Positions 1 through 8,830 are shown, numbered from the stretch's first letter. The stretch is DNA of 20,956 nucleotides from Chara braunii (GCA_003427395.1 BFEA01000408.1:248111-269066), one strand, 5' to 3'. Numbers and translations: made by a program. The notes: generated by a model from the sequence alone, not told the origin.

Positions 1-584
1 TTTTTTTTTTGTAGAGGCCAGTCACTGAGTACACAGTGATCACCTGGACCTGTAGGCCGTGGGTGTCCTGGAATATGAGACCACGTCCCATCCCATCCTC
101 ACGTCAATACTCCTAGCGCACTCCCTATCCTACTATCCTACCTCAGTCTGACCAGCACTCAGGACCATTACCCTATCAATGGGCAGGTAACTTGGACCGA
201 ACAGCAGTGATAGGCACCAGGGCTGATAGGTTGCCCAGCCCTGGTGGAAGTGAAATCGGACGAGCCTTGTCGAACGGGAACTTCGGACGCCAGGCCCAGA
301 CAATCTACTACAGGCCCCAAGAGACTCTGGGCCTTAGGTTTCAGACAGGGTAGCACCCATTGAAGCAGTCTTACCATCCTTCCCCTAGCTTACCCAAGGC
401 CAGGCGGAACTCGGACTGGCCTGAGCGGCTTATACCCCTACCCTTACCCCAGGGTCTAAGCCTTATATATAGCCACTAGACAGTTCTACCCGAATATCAG
501 TGGGAACTCCGGTGGCCCATACCTGTCCCTACTCAGATACTAGACCCCAACCAGTGACCAGACCCCCCCAGTCTGATAGTTGTG
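1..584. other. Unassigned stretch, no gene seen
   Basis: The window opens with a run of ten T and then about 570 bases of ordinary-looking sequence. The only reading frames are short and show no recognisable motif. The opening T run could be the complement of an A-tail from a minus-strand retroelement, or simply the point where the assembly begins; the sequence cannot decide. Confidence 0.5.
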
Positions 585-784
585 TAGTTCGCAATGTATG
601 TGTATACCCGAAGGCTGTGTATGCTTCGTGTATCTATGTATGAAGATGTACAGACAGCACTATGTGTGGAAACTTCTGTATGTAGCCCGTAGGCCATGTA
701 TAGTTCGCAAGCTATGTATATACCCGAAGGCTGTGTGTGCTCTGTGAATCAATGTATCGAGATGTATAGGCAGCATCATGTGTG
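585..784. repeat. Diverged direct repeat, 116-bp spacing
   Basis: A segment beginning TAGTTCGCAA occurs at 585 and again at 701. Both copies continue through ACCCGAAGGCTGTGT and a GATGTA-CAG-CAGCA segment, with scattered substitutions. They lie in the downstream body of the minus-strand SINE-like unit whose head is at 915-985, so they probably reflect internal tandem duplication of that body. Confidence 0.7.
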
Positions 785-933
785 TATATCGAAGATAGAA
801 CGGGGTAAGCTGGACAAGGACCCCCCCCAAGGTCCGAACCAGGCTCGAACCCAGCATCATGTGTGTATATCGAAGAGAGAACGGGGTAAGCTGGACAAGG
901 ACCACCCCCAAGGTCCGAACCAGGCTCGAACCC
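772..933. repeat. Tandem duplication, 81-bp unit
   Basis: Two adjacent 81-bp copies (772-852 and 853-933) start AGCATCATGTGTGTATATCG and end in GGCTCGAACCC. They differ at only a few positions, including one in the C-rich run. The end of the unit is the complement of a Pol III B-box-like sequence, so the duplication repeats that part of the SINE-like element. Confidence 0.9.
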
Positions 934-985
934 GTGACCTTGAAACATGTAATCGTATGAGTCTACTATGTGAACGACTAGTGGA
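915..985 (-). mobile_element. tRNA-like head of a SINE (candidate)
   Basis: On the minus strand, 932-922 reads GGTTCGAGCCT, close to the Pol III B-box consensus. It is preceded by AGGTCACGG, as in a tRNA variable loop and T stem. A weak A-box-like TAGTCGTTCA starts at 980, 48 bases upstream of the B box, close to tRNA spacing. No clean cloverleaf or acceptor stem forms, so I read it as a tRNA-derived SINE head and not a working tRNA gene. The body downstream on the minus strand holds the 81-bp and 116-bp duplications. The A box is poor, which limits confidence. Confidence 0.5.
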
Positions 986-1043
986 AATGGCACGAACGTG
1001 TGATATGCCAGACTGGGGAGATCAACAGAACACCCCAGGCCAA

Positions 1044-1295
1044 CACCCCCAAGCAACCCATGTGAAACCCAGAACCAACATACAACACCATGAACAACCC
1101 TTGGGTGGTGCGCAGGCAGTGTCTGTAATAGTACAATGCGCCAGCCCAAGGGAGTGTATGTCACACCCAAGACCAGCACCCCCAAGCAACCCATGTGAAA
1201 CCCAGAATCAACATACAACACCATGAACAACCCTTGGGTGGTGCGCAGGCAGTGTCTGTAATAGTACAATGCGCCAGCCCAAGGAAGTGTATGTC
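1044..1295. repeat. Tandem duplication, 133-bp spacing
   Basis: The block at 1044-1162 recurs at 1177-1295 with very few differences; the offset is 133 bases throughout. Inside each copy, CCCTTGGG and the later CCCAAGG form the arms of an imperfect inverted repeat that also pairs GTGCGC with GCGC. The block lies downstream, on the minus strand, of the tRNA-like head at 1345-1425. Confidence 0.9.
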
Positions 1296-1344
1296 CAACC
1301 GTGCGTCAATCTAACGCCCTGCCGGTGTCCATGCGCAAGGTTGC

Positions 1345-1425
1345 AATGGAGTTTTGAGCCCGCAACCTCATACCACAATGCGAATTTCCAACCGGTGCTC
1401 TGAACACTGAGCTACATCAACTGGA
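1345..1425 (-). mobile_element. tRNA-like head of a second SINE
   Basis: On the minus strand 1414-1396 reads TAGCTCAGTGTTCAGAGCA, a very good tRNA D-arm/A-box. 1361-1348 reads GGGCTCAAAACTCC, a good B box, and GAGGTTGC just upstream of it resembles a variable loop and T stem. The A-to-B distance is 53 bases, a little longer than in a simple tRNA. I could not fold a matching acceptor stem, and the downstream sequence continues into a duplicated body, so a tRNA-derived SINE is more likely than a tRNA gene. It points the same way as the head at 915-985. Confidence 0.65.
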
Positions 1426-1561
1426 CCACTTCCATATTTCCTTATTCCTGTCCTCCATAGGTGAGTCTTGCAGCTGACTGTCACCAAAAGTGTATGTCTG
1501 ATCAAACAAACAGCTATATTGTTCAGGGACGCTGAACCCTCTTTCCAGCAGGCGCTGCTCG

Positions 1562-1617
1562 CCACCAATAGATGGAGCCTTCCCCGAGGGGAAAACGAAA
1601 AAAAGAAAAAGGATTAG
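1562..1617 (+). mobile_element. Retroelement tail remnant, A-rich
   Basis: CCACCAATAGATGGAGC at 1562-1578 is identical to 6725-6741, which lies in the 3' UTR of the LINE tail ending in a poly(A) at 6830. Here it is followed within about 15 bases by an A-rich tract with single C and G interruptions and then GGATTAG (1611-1617). The same A-rich plus GGATTAG ending is seen at 4778 and 4983. It is probably a short remnant of a related 3' end. Confidence 0.45.
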
Positions 1618-2271
1618 TAGTTAACTTTCTGTCACTCGTAGGTATAGTAGGTTAGTGGTTCGAGTTAGGAATTGTGGAGTTAGCCTAGCCTCTCCTATTT
1701 GGTTTGTGTGGCTTTTTGGCAGTGAGGGCATTATTCCTTTTTAGGTGGTTTTAACTTGTGTAGGGGTTTTGCGCCATGAAGGCCTCGTTAATTCTTTTTG
1801 GTTTGTTTGATTTTCCAGGGCGTGAGAGCATTGCTTGTTTTTTTTTGTCTTTAAATCGTGTCTTATATATTTCAAATGAGCAAAAGAGGCCGGGGACCTC
1901 ACAACTCCACCCGCTGTTATCCCGGCAGCATCAGCCGGTTTCGCTTACAGCCAAAGGCTGAGACTTCTTTACAACAAAGCTTTTTCAAACCCGATTCACA
2001 CACCATTCAGATTGCACAGACAGCTTCTATCCTATGTTAAAACCAAAATATGCTGTTGGAACTTGCTATCCTACCTACCTCTAACCGTCGCTACTACCTA
2101 GCACACAGGCCTACCACACGGCCTGGGACTCCGTCTACTACGGCCGAGAGGAACCCTGTTCCCCATCGGACCTGGCACTCTCCACCCTCCTCCTTGTACA
2201 GACTACTGTATCTGTCGACTGGAACCGAGTGCCCTGGTTGTTACAACAACCTCTACCAACTATACTACCTC
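1618..2271 (-). other. Noncoding; probable 3' UTR of the minus-strand LINE
   Basis: No gene is seen. The part nearest 2271 directly follows, on the minus strand, the stop codon of the LINE remnant and is probably its 3' UTR. A T run at about 1839-1849 would be an A-run on that strand and may mark the end of the LINE transcript. The part near 1680-1830 resembles the T/G-rich sequence at 4494-4570, which suggests further 3'-UTR remnants. Confidence 0.4.
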
Positions 2272-4422
2272 CTACTCAAGATCCAACCACCTGGCCACTT
2301 GCATCCTTCCCTCCACAGAGATGTTGGCCAGCGTGTTACCTCTGCACCAAGTCTCTTCGAACCATTTCCTTCCCGTTGCAGACTTTCCTTTTCTTGCTTT
2401 CCTGTACCAGTCCGCTGTGATCTCCTTTTTTAGCAGATCCTTAAGAATCTGTTCAACCTGCCTCTCTGGTAGACCTTTCCCATTGAATCTCCAAATTACC
2501 CACATCATACTTGCCCTCCCCAGCTGAGCCACATATCCCCACCCTTTTGAGGTAGGTGTTCCTTCTGGGACCAAGCCCATTAGAACCCAACGTTCTTCTG
2601 TGAACTCTTCCCTTCCAGTGAGGTGAATCCAGTGCCTTATCCACCAATCCCACCATTTCCTGGACCTTGGACAAGCCCACCAGAGATGGTGGATAGTTTC
2701 GAAAATCCAGCCGCATCTGTCACATGGCTCCTTCACGTTGATCCCTCTTTCCGTTAACCACCTTGCCACAGGGACCACCAAGTGAGACTGTAGCCACAGG
2801 AGGGAGGATAACTTCTGAGATGGAATAAGCGAGAGTTGTTCCCACAAACTGGACAATTCCTCCCCTGAAGGTGAGGAGAGGTGTGGAAAACGTTTCTCCC
2901 ATTTGCAGATCAATCTGGTATGCGTTTCATCCTGGAGTCTCCGCTCCTTCTCCAGAGAATATCAGTTGAGCTTTGGAATTCCTTCAATTATCTTCCCATT
3001 TTTCTCCCAATACCACATTGATGAATCCAGTCTCAGATCAGCTACCGAGCAGCCCCCTGCCACCAGCCGCCATACTGGGTGTCGACCCGACCTTTGAATT
3101 ATTCTCACCTCCTCCAGGTGATTCGTACCTCTCATTATCTTTTGATGTGATGGTCACAGCTCCGGGGCTCCCCGCTGTACCTGGCTGTATTCCTCCATCA
3201 AACATTTGCCCGAGCCGTCTTCCTCCCAATGGTCCGGTTGAAAGTAGCTGTTACTACCCTCCTCCTTCATGCGGAACCACGTCCCTGGTGGGGCTGTATA
3301 GGTTGGCCCCAAAATCTCTTTCCATTGTGGTGGGATTGCTTCCTGGAGCTCCTGCATTCTTTCAACCTGCGATGGCAGATGCCCGAGGCGTAGCTTCACT
3401 TAAGCCAGTGGTTTCCAACTTCCTCTAATTTCATCCCAGATATCTGCCACTTTTGCAACTCCTCTCTGGATCCATTTCATCCCGAAGTTCCCTGTTCCTG
3501 CAGCTGCATGGAAACTTTGGCCGTCCTTGTTCGTGATGTAGGCATTATCAAAGAGAGGCTCTCTCAGCACTTCAGCTCTTGTTCTGGGATGGCGTCTCCT
3601 TATTGGCCCACATTTCTTCCAAGCTCTAAGGACTTCCTTCCAAAATGTTGACTGAATCCTTTTGTTCAGAAAGTACGGGGATTGTATAGCCACCCATGTA
3701 TCTGCTGGCCTGCTGAGCTTCCAATCTTCTGATAGCAGTATTTTGGCTAGTGCACACCAGTCTGAATCAGGAGGAGCGTCCGCAACCTTCGCAATCCAGC
3801 TAGCCAGCAGAACTGTGTTCTGTGTCTCAGGGTTGATTAAATTCAAACCTCCCTTCTCTGTTGGCATGCAGAGAATCGACCATGCAACCTTCAAAATGTA
3901 GCCCTCACCTTCCCCACCTCCCGCTTTCCAGATGAATTTCCTATCCTCCGCTTTGACCTCCTTTATTGTGTTACTAGAGATTCTCCGAATCTGGGCAACA
4001 TACCATAAGATCGAAAAGGCCGCTACCATAACCGCCAGGACTCTTCCAACTAAGGACAGGTGAGGGGCGTTCCCCCAACTCTTGATCCGTTTCTTAACCC
4101 TTTCCTTCAGGATAAGATCCTGTGATTCCGTGCAGTCTGAGAGAGCTATCTGAACTCCCAGGAATCTTTCTGCTGATTGATCCTCCACTCTTTTCATGCC
4201 CCAATCTGCAGCGATTGTGTAATCCTTTGGCAACAGATAAATTGATTTATTCCAGTTAGCTGCTGCCTCAGACCATTCCGCATACTTAAGCAGACAGGAC
4301 TTCAGAACCTCCAGTAAGTCTGGTTGGATAGCAGAAATGGCGAACAAGTCATCTACTAATGCTTTTACTCTGCAGTCCCGGCCTCTGCTCAGTTGTAAGC
4401 CCTTTAACGCAGGATTGGCCTT
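2272..4422 (-). pseudogene. LINE ORF2 C-terminal half: RT motif C to zf-RVT
   Basis: This is the C-terminal part of a non-LTR retrotransposon polymerase, the enzyme that reverse-transcribes the element RNA at its nuclear target. It opens with an IKANPALKG-like stretch and the active-site motif LVDDLFAIS (LADD/FADD class), then the thumb region (FLGVQ, KSWGNAPHLSLVGR, FIWKAG, KGGLNLINPE). It ends with a zf-RVT zinc-binding domain at about 2732-2668 (C-x2-C, HH, WWAC pattern) and a tryptophan-rich tail. Everything reads in one frame but is broken by in-frame stops at 3402-3400 (TAA), 3156-3154 (TGA) and 2964-2962 (TGA), with no frameshift between them. The endonuclease, fingers and motifs A and B are missing on the 5' side. 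The motif C codon reads valine where alanine is usual; the nearby duplicate has alanine. LINE identity is very secure; the clade is not assigned. Confidence 0.92.
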
Positions 4423-4493
4423 GATATTTGGTTACCATGATATTTGGTTGCAGAAATGGCGAACAAGTCATCTGCTAACGCTTTTACTCTGCA
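4331..4493 (-). repeat. 44-bp duplication of the LINE motif C segment
   Basis: 4331-4374 and 4450-4493 are direct copies, 119 bases apart, with two differences. Both begin GCAGAAATGG and end ACTCTGCA. On the minus strand each encodes the RT active-site stretch around A-L-(V/A)-D-D-L-F-A-I-S. Only the first is continuous with the LINE remnant; the second sits just beyond its broken 5' edge. A short ATATTTGGTT repeat lies between the copies. It is best read as a duplication made at the breakpoint. Confidence 0.85.
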
Positions 4494-4795
4494 TTGCTTT
4501 GTTTTGGTTACCTCTTTGGTTTGTTTGGCTTTGAGGGCCTGCTGGATTTGTTCGTTTTACCAGGGTTGATAATCAGCACAGCGGTCTGGAGTTGGTCAAT
4601 TCTGTGGCTGGATTATTTCCCCCCGCCTGCACCGAAGCTGGGTAGTGGTCCCAGTACTTTGTCTCCGGGTTGTTTGTGGAGGGATTCCCGGCCTCCTTTT
4701 GCTTGTGAATAAAATGAGCTGAGTTTCTTTGTTAAAAAAAAAAGGAAAAAAAACGAAAAAAGAGGAAGAAGGGATTAGAGTCATAGACTGATCTG
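4494..4795 (+). mobile_element. Retroposed 3' end with poly(A) signal, copy 1
   Basis: This plus-strand noncoding segment ends in TTGTTTGTGGAGGGATTC, a CGGCCTCC pyrimidine stretch, AATAAA (4709-4714), and an A-rich tail of about 40 bases with G and C interruptions from about 4734, followed by GGATTAG (4772-4778). The layout of poly(A) signal, short spacer and A-tail marks it as the 3' UTR of a retrotransposed RNA, most likely a LINE whose coding part is not in this copy. A diverged second copy follows directly. Confidence 0.6.
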
Positions 4796-4983
4796 AAAAA
4801 CCGGCAACTGACAGAAAGGCGGTCGAGGAGACAAGGAATGCGAACGCATTTCCCCGGTTGTTTGTGGAGGGATTTCCAGCCTCCTTCTGCTTGTTAATAA
4901 AATGAGCCGAGTTTTGTTGTAAAGAAAAAGGAAAAAAAAAAAAAAAAAAAAAAAAAAANGAGGAAAAAAGAAGAAGGGATTAG
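4796..4983 (+). mobile_element. Retroposed 3' end with poly(A) signal, copy 2
   Basis: After about 60 bases of spacer the segment of copy 1 recurs from about 4855: TTGTTTGTGGAGGGATT, then AATAAA (4897-4902), an A-run broken by an ambiguous base at 4959, then GAGGAAAAAAGAAGAAGG and GGATTAG (4977-4983). The offset to copy 1 is 188 to 197 bases, the drift coming from A-run length. It may be a tandem duplication of one 3' end or two insertions of the same family at the same spot. Confidence 0.6.
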
Positions 4984-5374
4984 ACTGATCTGGCAGTGGT
5001 GGCGGAAGCACTGGTTCACGCTGAGAGGTTCTGGTTTCCCATGGTCGGATTCATGGATTCGCTCTGGGTGCAGTAACATCCCAATGTCAAATGACTCTGG
5101 ATGGGGCTACATAGCCCAGGTTTGCAGGGGAGTTATTATGCAGGTGATCTGGCACGCGAAATCAAAGCTTTATCGAGATGAGCTCCCACACTCTGAGGAA
5201 CAAAAGTGGGCAATCCGAATACAGATACGGGTTGTTGATTATCTTGGCGGACTGGGAGAGGAAAGGCCCACTATGGTTTCAACTCACATGGCCTGCAGAT
5301 GGTCAGTTTGCAACTATTTCGCAGATTGGAAATTGATGATTTGCCCTTGGCTACTCCTTCACCTTAGAGGGTAA
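4984..5374 (+). pseudogene. 5'-truncated LINE ORF2, extreme C-terminus
   Basis: The frame is open from about 4988 to a TAA at 5372-5374. It begins WQWWRKHWFTLRG, continues through DSGWGYIAQV and MQVIWHAKSK, and ends LHLRG. These blocks match in order the tail of the minus-strand LINE remnant (RKWWDWWIRHW, SKGWGYVAQL, MMWVIWRFNGK), so it is the region after the zf-RVT domain of a related but clearly different LINE family. The RT proper is absent, as expected for a 5'-truncated insertion, and the left edge abuts the A-tail of the previous retroposon. The stop codon TAA is also the target site of the inverted-repeat element that follows; LINE sequence resumes at 6613. An ATG at 5084 is internal to the homology and is not a real start. 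Confidence 0.8.
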
Positions 5375-5399
5375 GGGGCTCGTTAGACACTCCTCGGGC
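5375..5399 (+). repeat. Left terminal inverted repeat
   Basis: Twenty-five bases starting GGGGCTCGTTAGACACTCCT pair perfectly with the inverse of 6588-6612. The preceding TAA (5372-5374) is the left target-site copy. Confidence 0.95.
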
Positions 5400-6587
5400 A
5401 CGTAAATCCCCCGAGGAATTCATCGTTCCACTTATCCTCGGGGAAGAAATTGAAAAAAAAAAGTGAAAACATTTCCTCGGGGATTCCTTGGGGATTCCTC
5501 GGGCTACAGCCATTTCGACACGTTCCCCAAGGGACCTCCCGAGGTCCCTCGGAGGTCGAGCATCCGAAAGAATCAGGGCGTCGATGGCAACTCTCTCGAC
5601 GACAATTTTCGAACTCAGCTGGTCCATTGCTGTTCCTGGCGGCCTGTCGATAGACATCTTCGGTCGGCAATGTTCGGCGTCATGGAATTGTTCGCCAACG
5701 GTCACCGTTGCTGGCCTGCCGGCCTCCATGACGTCTAGAAGGGGCTGTCTTGCGTCAGTGCCCTTGGCCCCGAGCGGGAAGGCGCCCAACTGTCGGCAGA
5801 TTCGAATAATTGAGTCGGCCCCTGCTCTCCCGATTGTGCAGTGTCTTCCACGACGGAATACATTACCCTTCGTTTGTTGTTATCTGTGATCGGCCTTTTG
5901 CACCACTGTTCCTCGTCGTTTCCTGGACGCCCACCGTTGTCTTCTAGCTGCTGCCGTAGTCCACGTGCCTTTCATGGCCGACGTCTTTTGGAGGCTGCCG
6001 CTGCTGGTGCTGGTCGTCCTCTTGCTCGTCGTTTTAGTTGTCTTCCACATGTGCATCCTCGGTAGCGTTCCGCGACGTGCACGCAGAAGACGGCCTTTGA
6101 AGAAGGACGTCAGGATGGAGGGGCGCCAGGCGATCTGCAGGTCTGCAAGGGACCAGGGCGGTGGCCAGCGGGCTGGGAAAACCCCGCCGAGGAGTTCAAG
6201 GTTGTCGTAGCGGTCTGGGTACACGCACGTACCACCGCACTTGCAACCTCTGCCTGATACGCTCATGGCGCGCCGTCACTCGCATGCCCAAATTCGAATT
6301 TCGACATTCGAATCTGGGATTGCGCGCCTTTTCCAATGCCCTCATTTTTTTGAAGGCCACCGAGTTTCGATTTTGCGACGCCCACCCGAACTGGACCAAC
6401 GACGTTGGCATGAACACAGCTCGCTGGACCACCCTTGCCCCCCCCCCGCGTCCGCTTGTCGATATATGAACCTGGCTGCGGGAGCCCCCGAGGAATCGTC
6501 CTCGGGGGACCATTCCGAGGATGAGTGGAACGACGGCGGGAATTTCCTCAGGCGTCGAAAAGAAAATTTCCTCGGGCCCTGAGGACG

Positions 6588-6612
6588 GCCCGAGGAGTGT
6601 CTAACGAGCCCC
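6588..6612 (-). repeat. Right terminal inverted repeat
   Basis: Perfect inverse of 5375-5399, followed by the right TAA target-site copy at 6613-6615. Confidence 0.95.
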
Positions 6613-6830
6613 TAAGTCACTCCCTGATGAGGAGCGACTCACAGGCCACTCTTCAGCAGATGGTTCTACTCTGCCAGATTAGGCAGACCTTGGTAATTTT
6701 CCAAACAGGGGCTACTTTAGGTGACCACCAATAGATGGAGCAGCCAGGGACAGCTACCAGAGGCAGCTGCTCTTATCACTCACTCTAGTAGAGGTCGCTG
6801 GTTTTCCTATTTAAAAAAAAAAAAAAAAAA
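6613..6830 (+). mobile_element. LINE 3' UTR and poly(A) tail, resumed
   Basis: With the inverted-repeat element removed, this segment joins directly onto the LINE fragment ending at 5374. It is noncoding, contains the shared CCACCAATAGATGGAGC (6725-6741), and ends in an uninterrupted run of eighteen A (6813-6830). It therefore completes a 5'-truncated LINE insertion spanning roughly 4984-6830. I see no convincing target-site duplication between its two edges. Confidence 0.7.
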
Positions 6831-7015
6831 GTGACTAGGGTGAGAGGTTGTGCAGGCTAGTTTGCTTTAGGACAAAAAAGAAAAAGAAAAAAAATACAAA
6901 TAAAAAAATTGGAGTTGGATTTGGGGCTCTGTGGTTTTTGGGTGGAGATAAAAAAAAAAAAAAAAAAAAAAAAAGAGTGAGGAGGAAAAGAAGCTCTTCT
7001 TTTAGGAACGTGGCA
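6831..7015. repeat. A-rich low-complexity DNA
   Basis: Two A-rich stretches (about 6876-6908 with G and T interruptions, and a run of about two dozen A at 6951-6974) are separated by a T/G-rich spacer. They could be tails of further retroposons. The frame across them is lysine-rich only because of base composition. Confidence 0.6.
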
Positions 7016-7230
7016 AAAGTTCTAGCTCTGTGCAGGAATGACCCTTACTGGTCCATCACATGGGGCGGCTGCATTGCGGATCGGCGGCGGGCCCGCCCGA
7101 TAGCGCAAGGACGAGAAGCTTCCCACGGTGCTCGGTGGGCACGCGGGGGCCGGCTCTCGGCCACAAGCCTCAGTCACGAAGTGGTGGCCATAGCTGGCCA
7201 TGGAGAGAGGCGTGCGAGCGGCCAGGACTG
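7016..7230. other. GC-rich stretch, nothing recognised
   Basis: Locally GC-rich sequence with short overlapping frames on both strands and no motif, repeat or RNA signal that I can identify. Confidence 0.4.
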
Positions 7231-7507
7231 GCTGAAGAAGAGAGATGAGCAATCAGAGAGAAACAAGAGAGATGTGAGAAGATGCAGATAGGAGAAGTGA
7301 CGAGGGGGTAGAAGCAACAAGCAGGCAACCATAGACACGGATGCGGGGCGAGCAACAGAAGGGACCTGGCTGAAGAAGAGAGATCAGCAATCAGAGAGAA
7401 ACAAGAGGGATACGAGAAGATGCAGATAGGAGAAGTGATGAGGGGCTAGAAGCAACAAGCAGGTAACCATAAACACGGATGCGGGGCGAGTAACAAAAGG
7501 GACCAGG
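7231..7507. repeat. Tandem duplication, 138-bp unit
   Basis: Units 7231-7368 and 7369-7507 both begin GCTGAAGAAGAGAGAT and end GGGAC plus CTG or CAG, with roughly ten substitutions in 138 bases and no length change. The purine-rich composition opens long frames on the complementary strand; I do not treat these as genes. Confidence 0.9.
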
Positions 7508-7860
7508 AGGGAGAAACGCTTCGTGAGGAAGAAGTATACTAAACGACCGGGGGAGTGCCCAACAGGGGCTACTTGATCCTCGGTTCGGGAAGGGAAGGAT
7601 CACATGGAGGGAACACGAGAGGCGATGATGACAGGAGAAGTGACGAGGTGGTAGAAGCAGAAAAGTGGCAAAGATATGGCAGGGAAAGAGGGAGCGACCG
7701 ACAGGGAACCATAGACACAGATCCAGAATGAGCACCAGAAGGGATTTGGAGGGATAAGCGCTTCACGAGGAAGAAGCATATGACCACTAAGCGACCGAAG
7801 GAGAACCCGAGATCGAGGCCACGTGCGCAGAGATCGATCCTCGGTTCGAGTGAGGCAAGG
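7507..7860. repeat. Diverged repeat, about 242-bp spacing
   Basis: GGAGGGAGAAACGCTTCGTG at 7507 and the related GGAGGGATAAGCGCTTCACG near 7749 begin two diverged copies that both run on through GAGGAAGAAG, a GCGACCG-like segment and ATCCTCGGTTCG. Between them a partial third relative of the 138-bp unit is recognisable near 7632-7730 (GGAGAAGTGACGAGG, GGTAGAAGCA, CCATAGACAC). The whole 7231-7860 block is a decayed higher-order tandem array. Confidence 0.7.
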
Positions 7861-8097
7861 GTCGCAAGGATGGTACACGACGACTAAACAACCGACATCG
7901 AAGGAACACTTGCGAACACTTGCGCCCAGCAGCGGAGCAGCCAGTGAAGACAAGAGGACACGAAACAACGGCACTCTGGGACCTGGCCCCTTACCTTTGG
8001 GGCCCCGAGGCTTATCCTCGGTGAAGGAAGGGGCGCAGCCTAGCGGTGAGTGGCTCCTACTACGCTCCATCTCTCAGAGCCCAACCCGTCTTCTTCC
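7861..8097. other. Stretch with nothing recognised
   Basis: The only plus-strand frame over this part lacks coding character or known motifs. The segment links the purine-rich tandem block to the satellite-like array. Confidence 0.4.
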
Positions 8098-8422
8098 TTT
8101 GCCTCGCTGCTCCACCTCACTTTTGCTTAGTCCCCCATCGTTTTCAACTATCCCTTGCCTTGACCGGCCTGATCGATTGATTGATCAATTCGATTGATTG
8201 ATTGATTGATTGATTGATGTATGGATTGATTGACTGAGCGATCGTTTGAGCCTTTTCATACACTCTATCTTTCTCAGTCCAACTCGGCTTCTTCTTTTGT
8301 CCCTCTGCTACACCTCGCGTATACTTAGTCCCATTTGCTCTTAACTACCCCTTGCCCTGATCGACCTGATTGAGTGATCAATTGATTTGATGGATTGTCA
8401 GAGTGACAGATTTGATTGATTA

Positions 8423-8464
<42 letters not shown>

Positions 8465-8830
8465 CGATTGATGGATTGATCGATTGAATAATTGAGTTTT
8501 TCTAAACCGATTGTTTGATTCTTTTTGTCAGGGTTGATCATACAAACCGATCGAGCGAATGATACACTATACTTAGCCCCCAATTGCTTTCAACTATCCC
8601 TCGCCCTGATCGACCTAATTGAGTGATTGATTGTTTTGATGGATTGAAAGAGTGTTAGAATGATTGCCCACGGATTGATCGATTGTTTGATTGATTGATT
8701 GGTTGGTTGATTGATTGATTGATCGATCGATTGATTGATCAATTGATTAATTGAGTTGTTTTGACCGACTGTTTGATCCAGTTGGTCAGGGCTGATCGTA
8801 CAGACCGATCAAGCGAAGGATACGCTCCCC
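8098..8830. repeat. Satellite-like array, three diverged units with (TGAT)n
   Basis: A block of the form CTTAGTCCC-x-TTTCAACTATCCCTTGCCCT-GA followed by (C/A)CTGATTGAGTGAT and then a (TGAT)n tract appears three times, anchored at 8126, 8324 and 8572 (spacings 198 and 248). Units two and three also end with GGTCAGGG-TGATC-TACA-ACCGATC (near 8530 and 8785), and a diverged form recurs near 9055. The length variation comes mostly from the internal tetranucleotide tracts. Confidence 0.75.

Larger units (their letters stand above)
5375..6612. mobile_element. PIF/Harbinger-like non-autonomous transposon
   Basis: This 1238-bp element begins GGGGCTCGTTAGACACTCCT and ends with the exact inverse; 25 bases at each end match perfectly. 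It is flanked by a direct TAA on both sides (5372-5374 and 6613-6615), the 3-bp TWA target duplication typical of PIF/Harbinger transposons. Subterminal regions on both sides carry many CCTCGGGG motifs in both orientations, and CGTTCCACT(T/C)ATCCTCGG occurs near both ends in opposite orientation. A small perfect hairpin (GGGACCTC-CC-GAGGTCCC) lies at 5531-5548. Several overlapping reading frames exist inside, but none shows a DDE transposase or a Myb-like domain that I recognise, so I treat the element as non-autonomous or internally decayed. The perfect terminal repeats suggest recent insertion. Confidence 0.85.

Noticed and set aside
712-1269. Minus-strand 185-residue frame with internal repeats
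   Set aside because: Its repeats mirror the DNA duplications of the SINE bodies, and it shows no known motif.
772-1295. Repeats as a CRISPR array
   Set aside because: Only two copies per repeat, no short identical repeats with unique spacers, and the context is eukaryotic.
1345-1425. Functional tRNA gene on the minus strand
   Set aside because: A and B boxes are good but no paired acceptor stem forms and the spacing is too long for a simple tRNA; a SINE head fits better.
5364-6513. Overlapping frames on both strands inside the inverted-repeat element
   Set aside because: I looked for a DDE transposase and a Myb-like domain and recognised neither. GC-rich DNA opens many chance frames, so I list no gene here.
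7391-8070. Long minus-strand frames across the purine-rich tandem block
   Set aside because: They arise from skewed base composition and the tandem repeats; no motif or conserved frame was seen.
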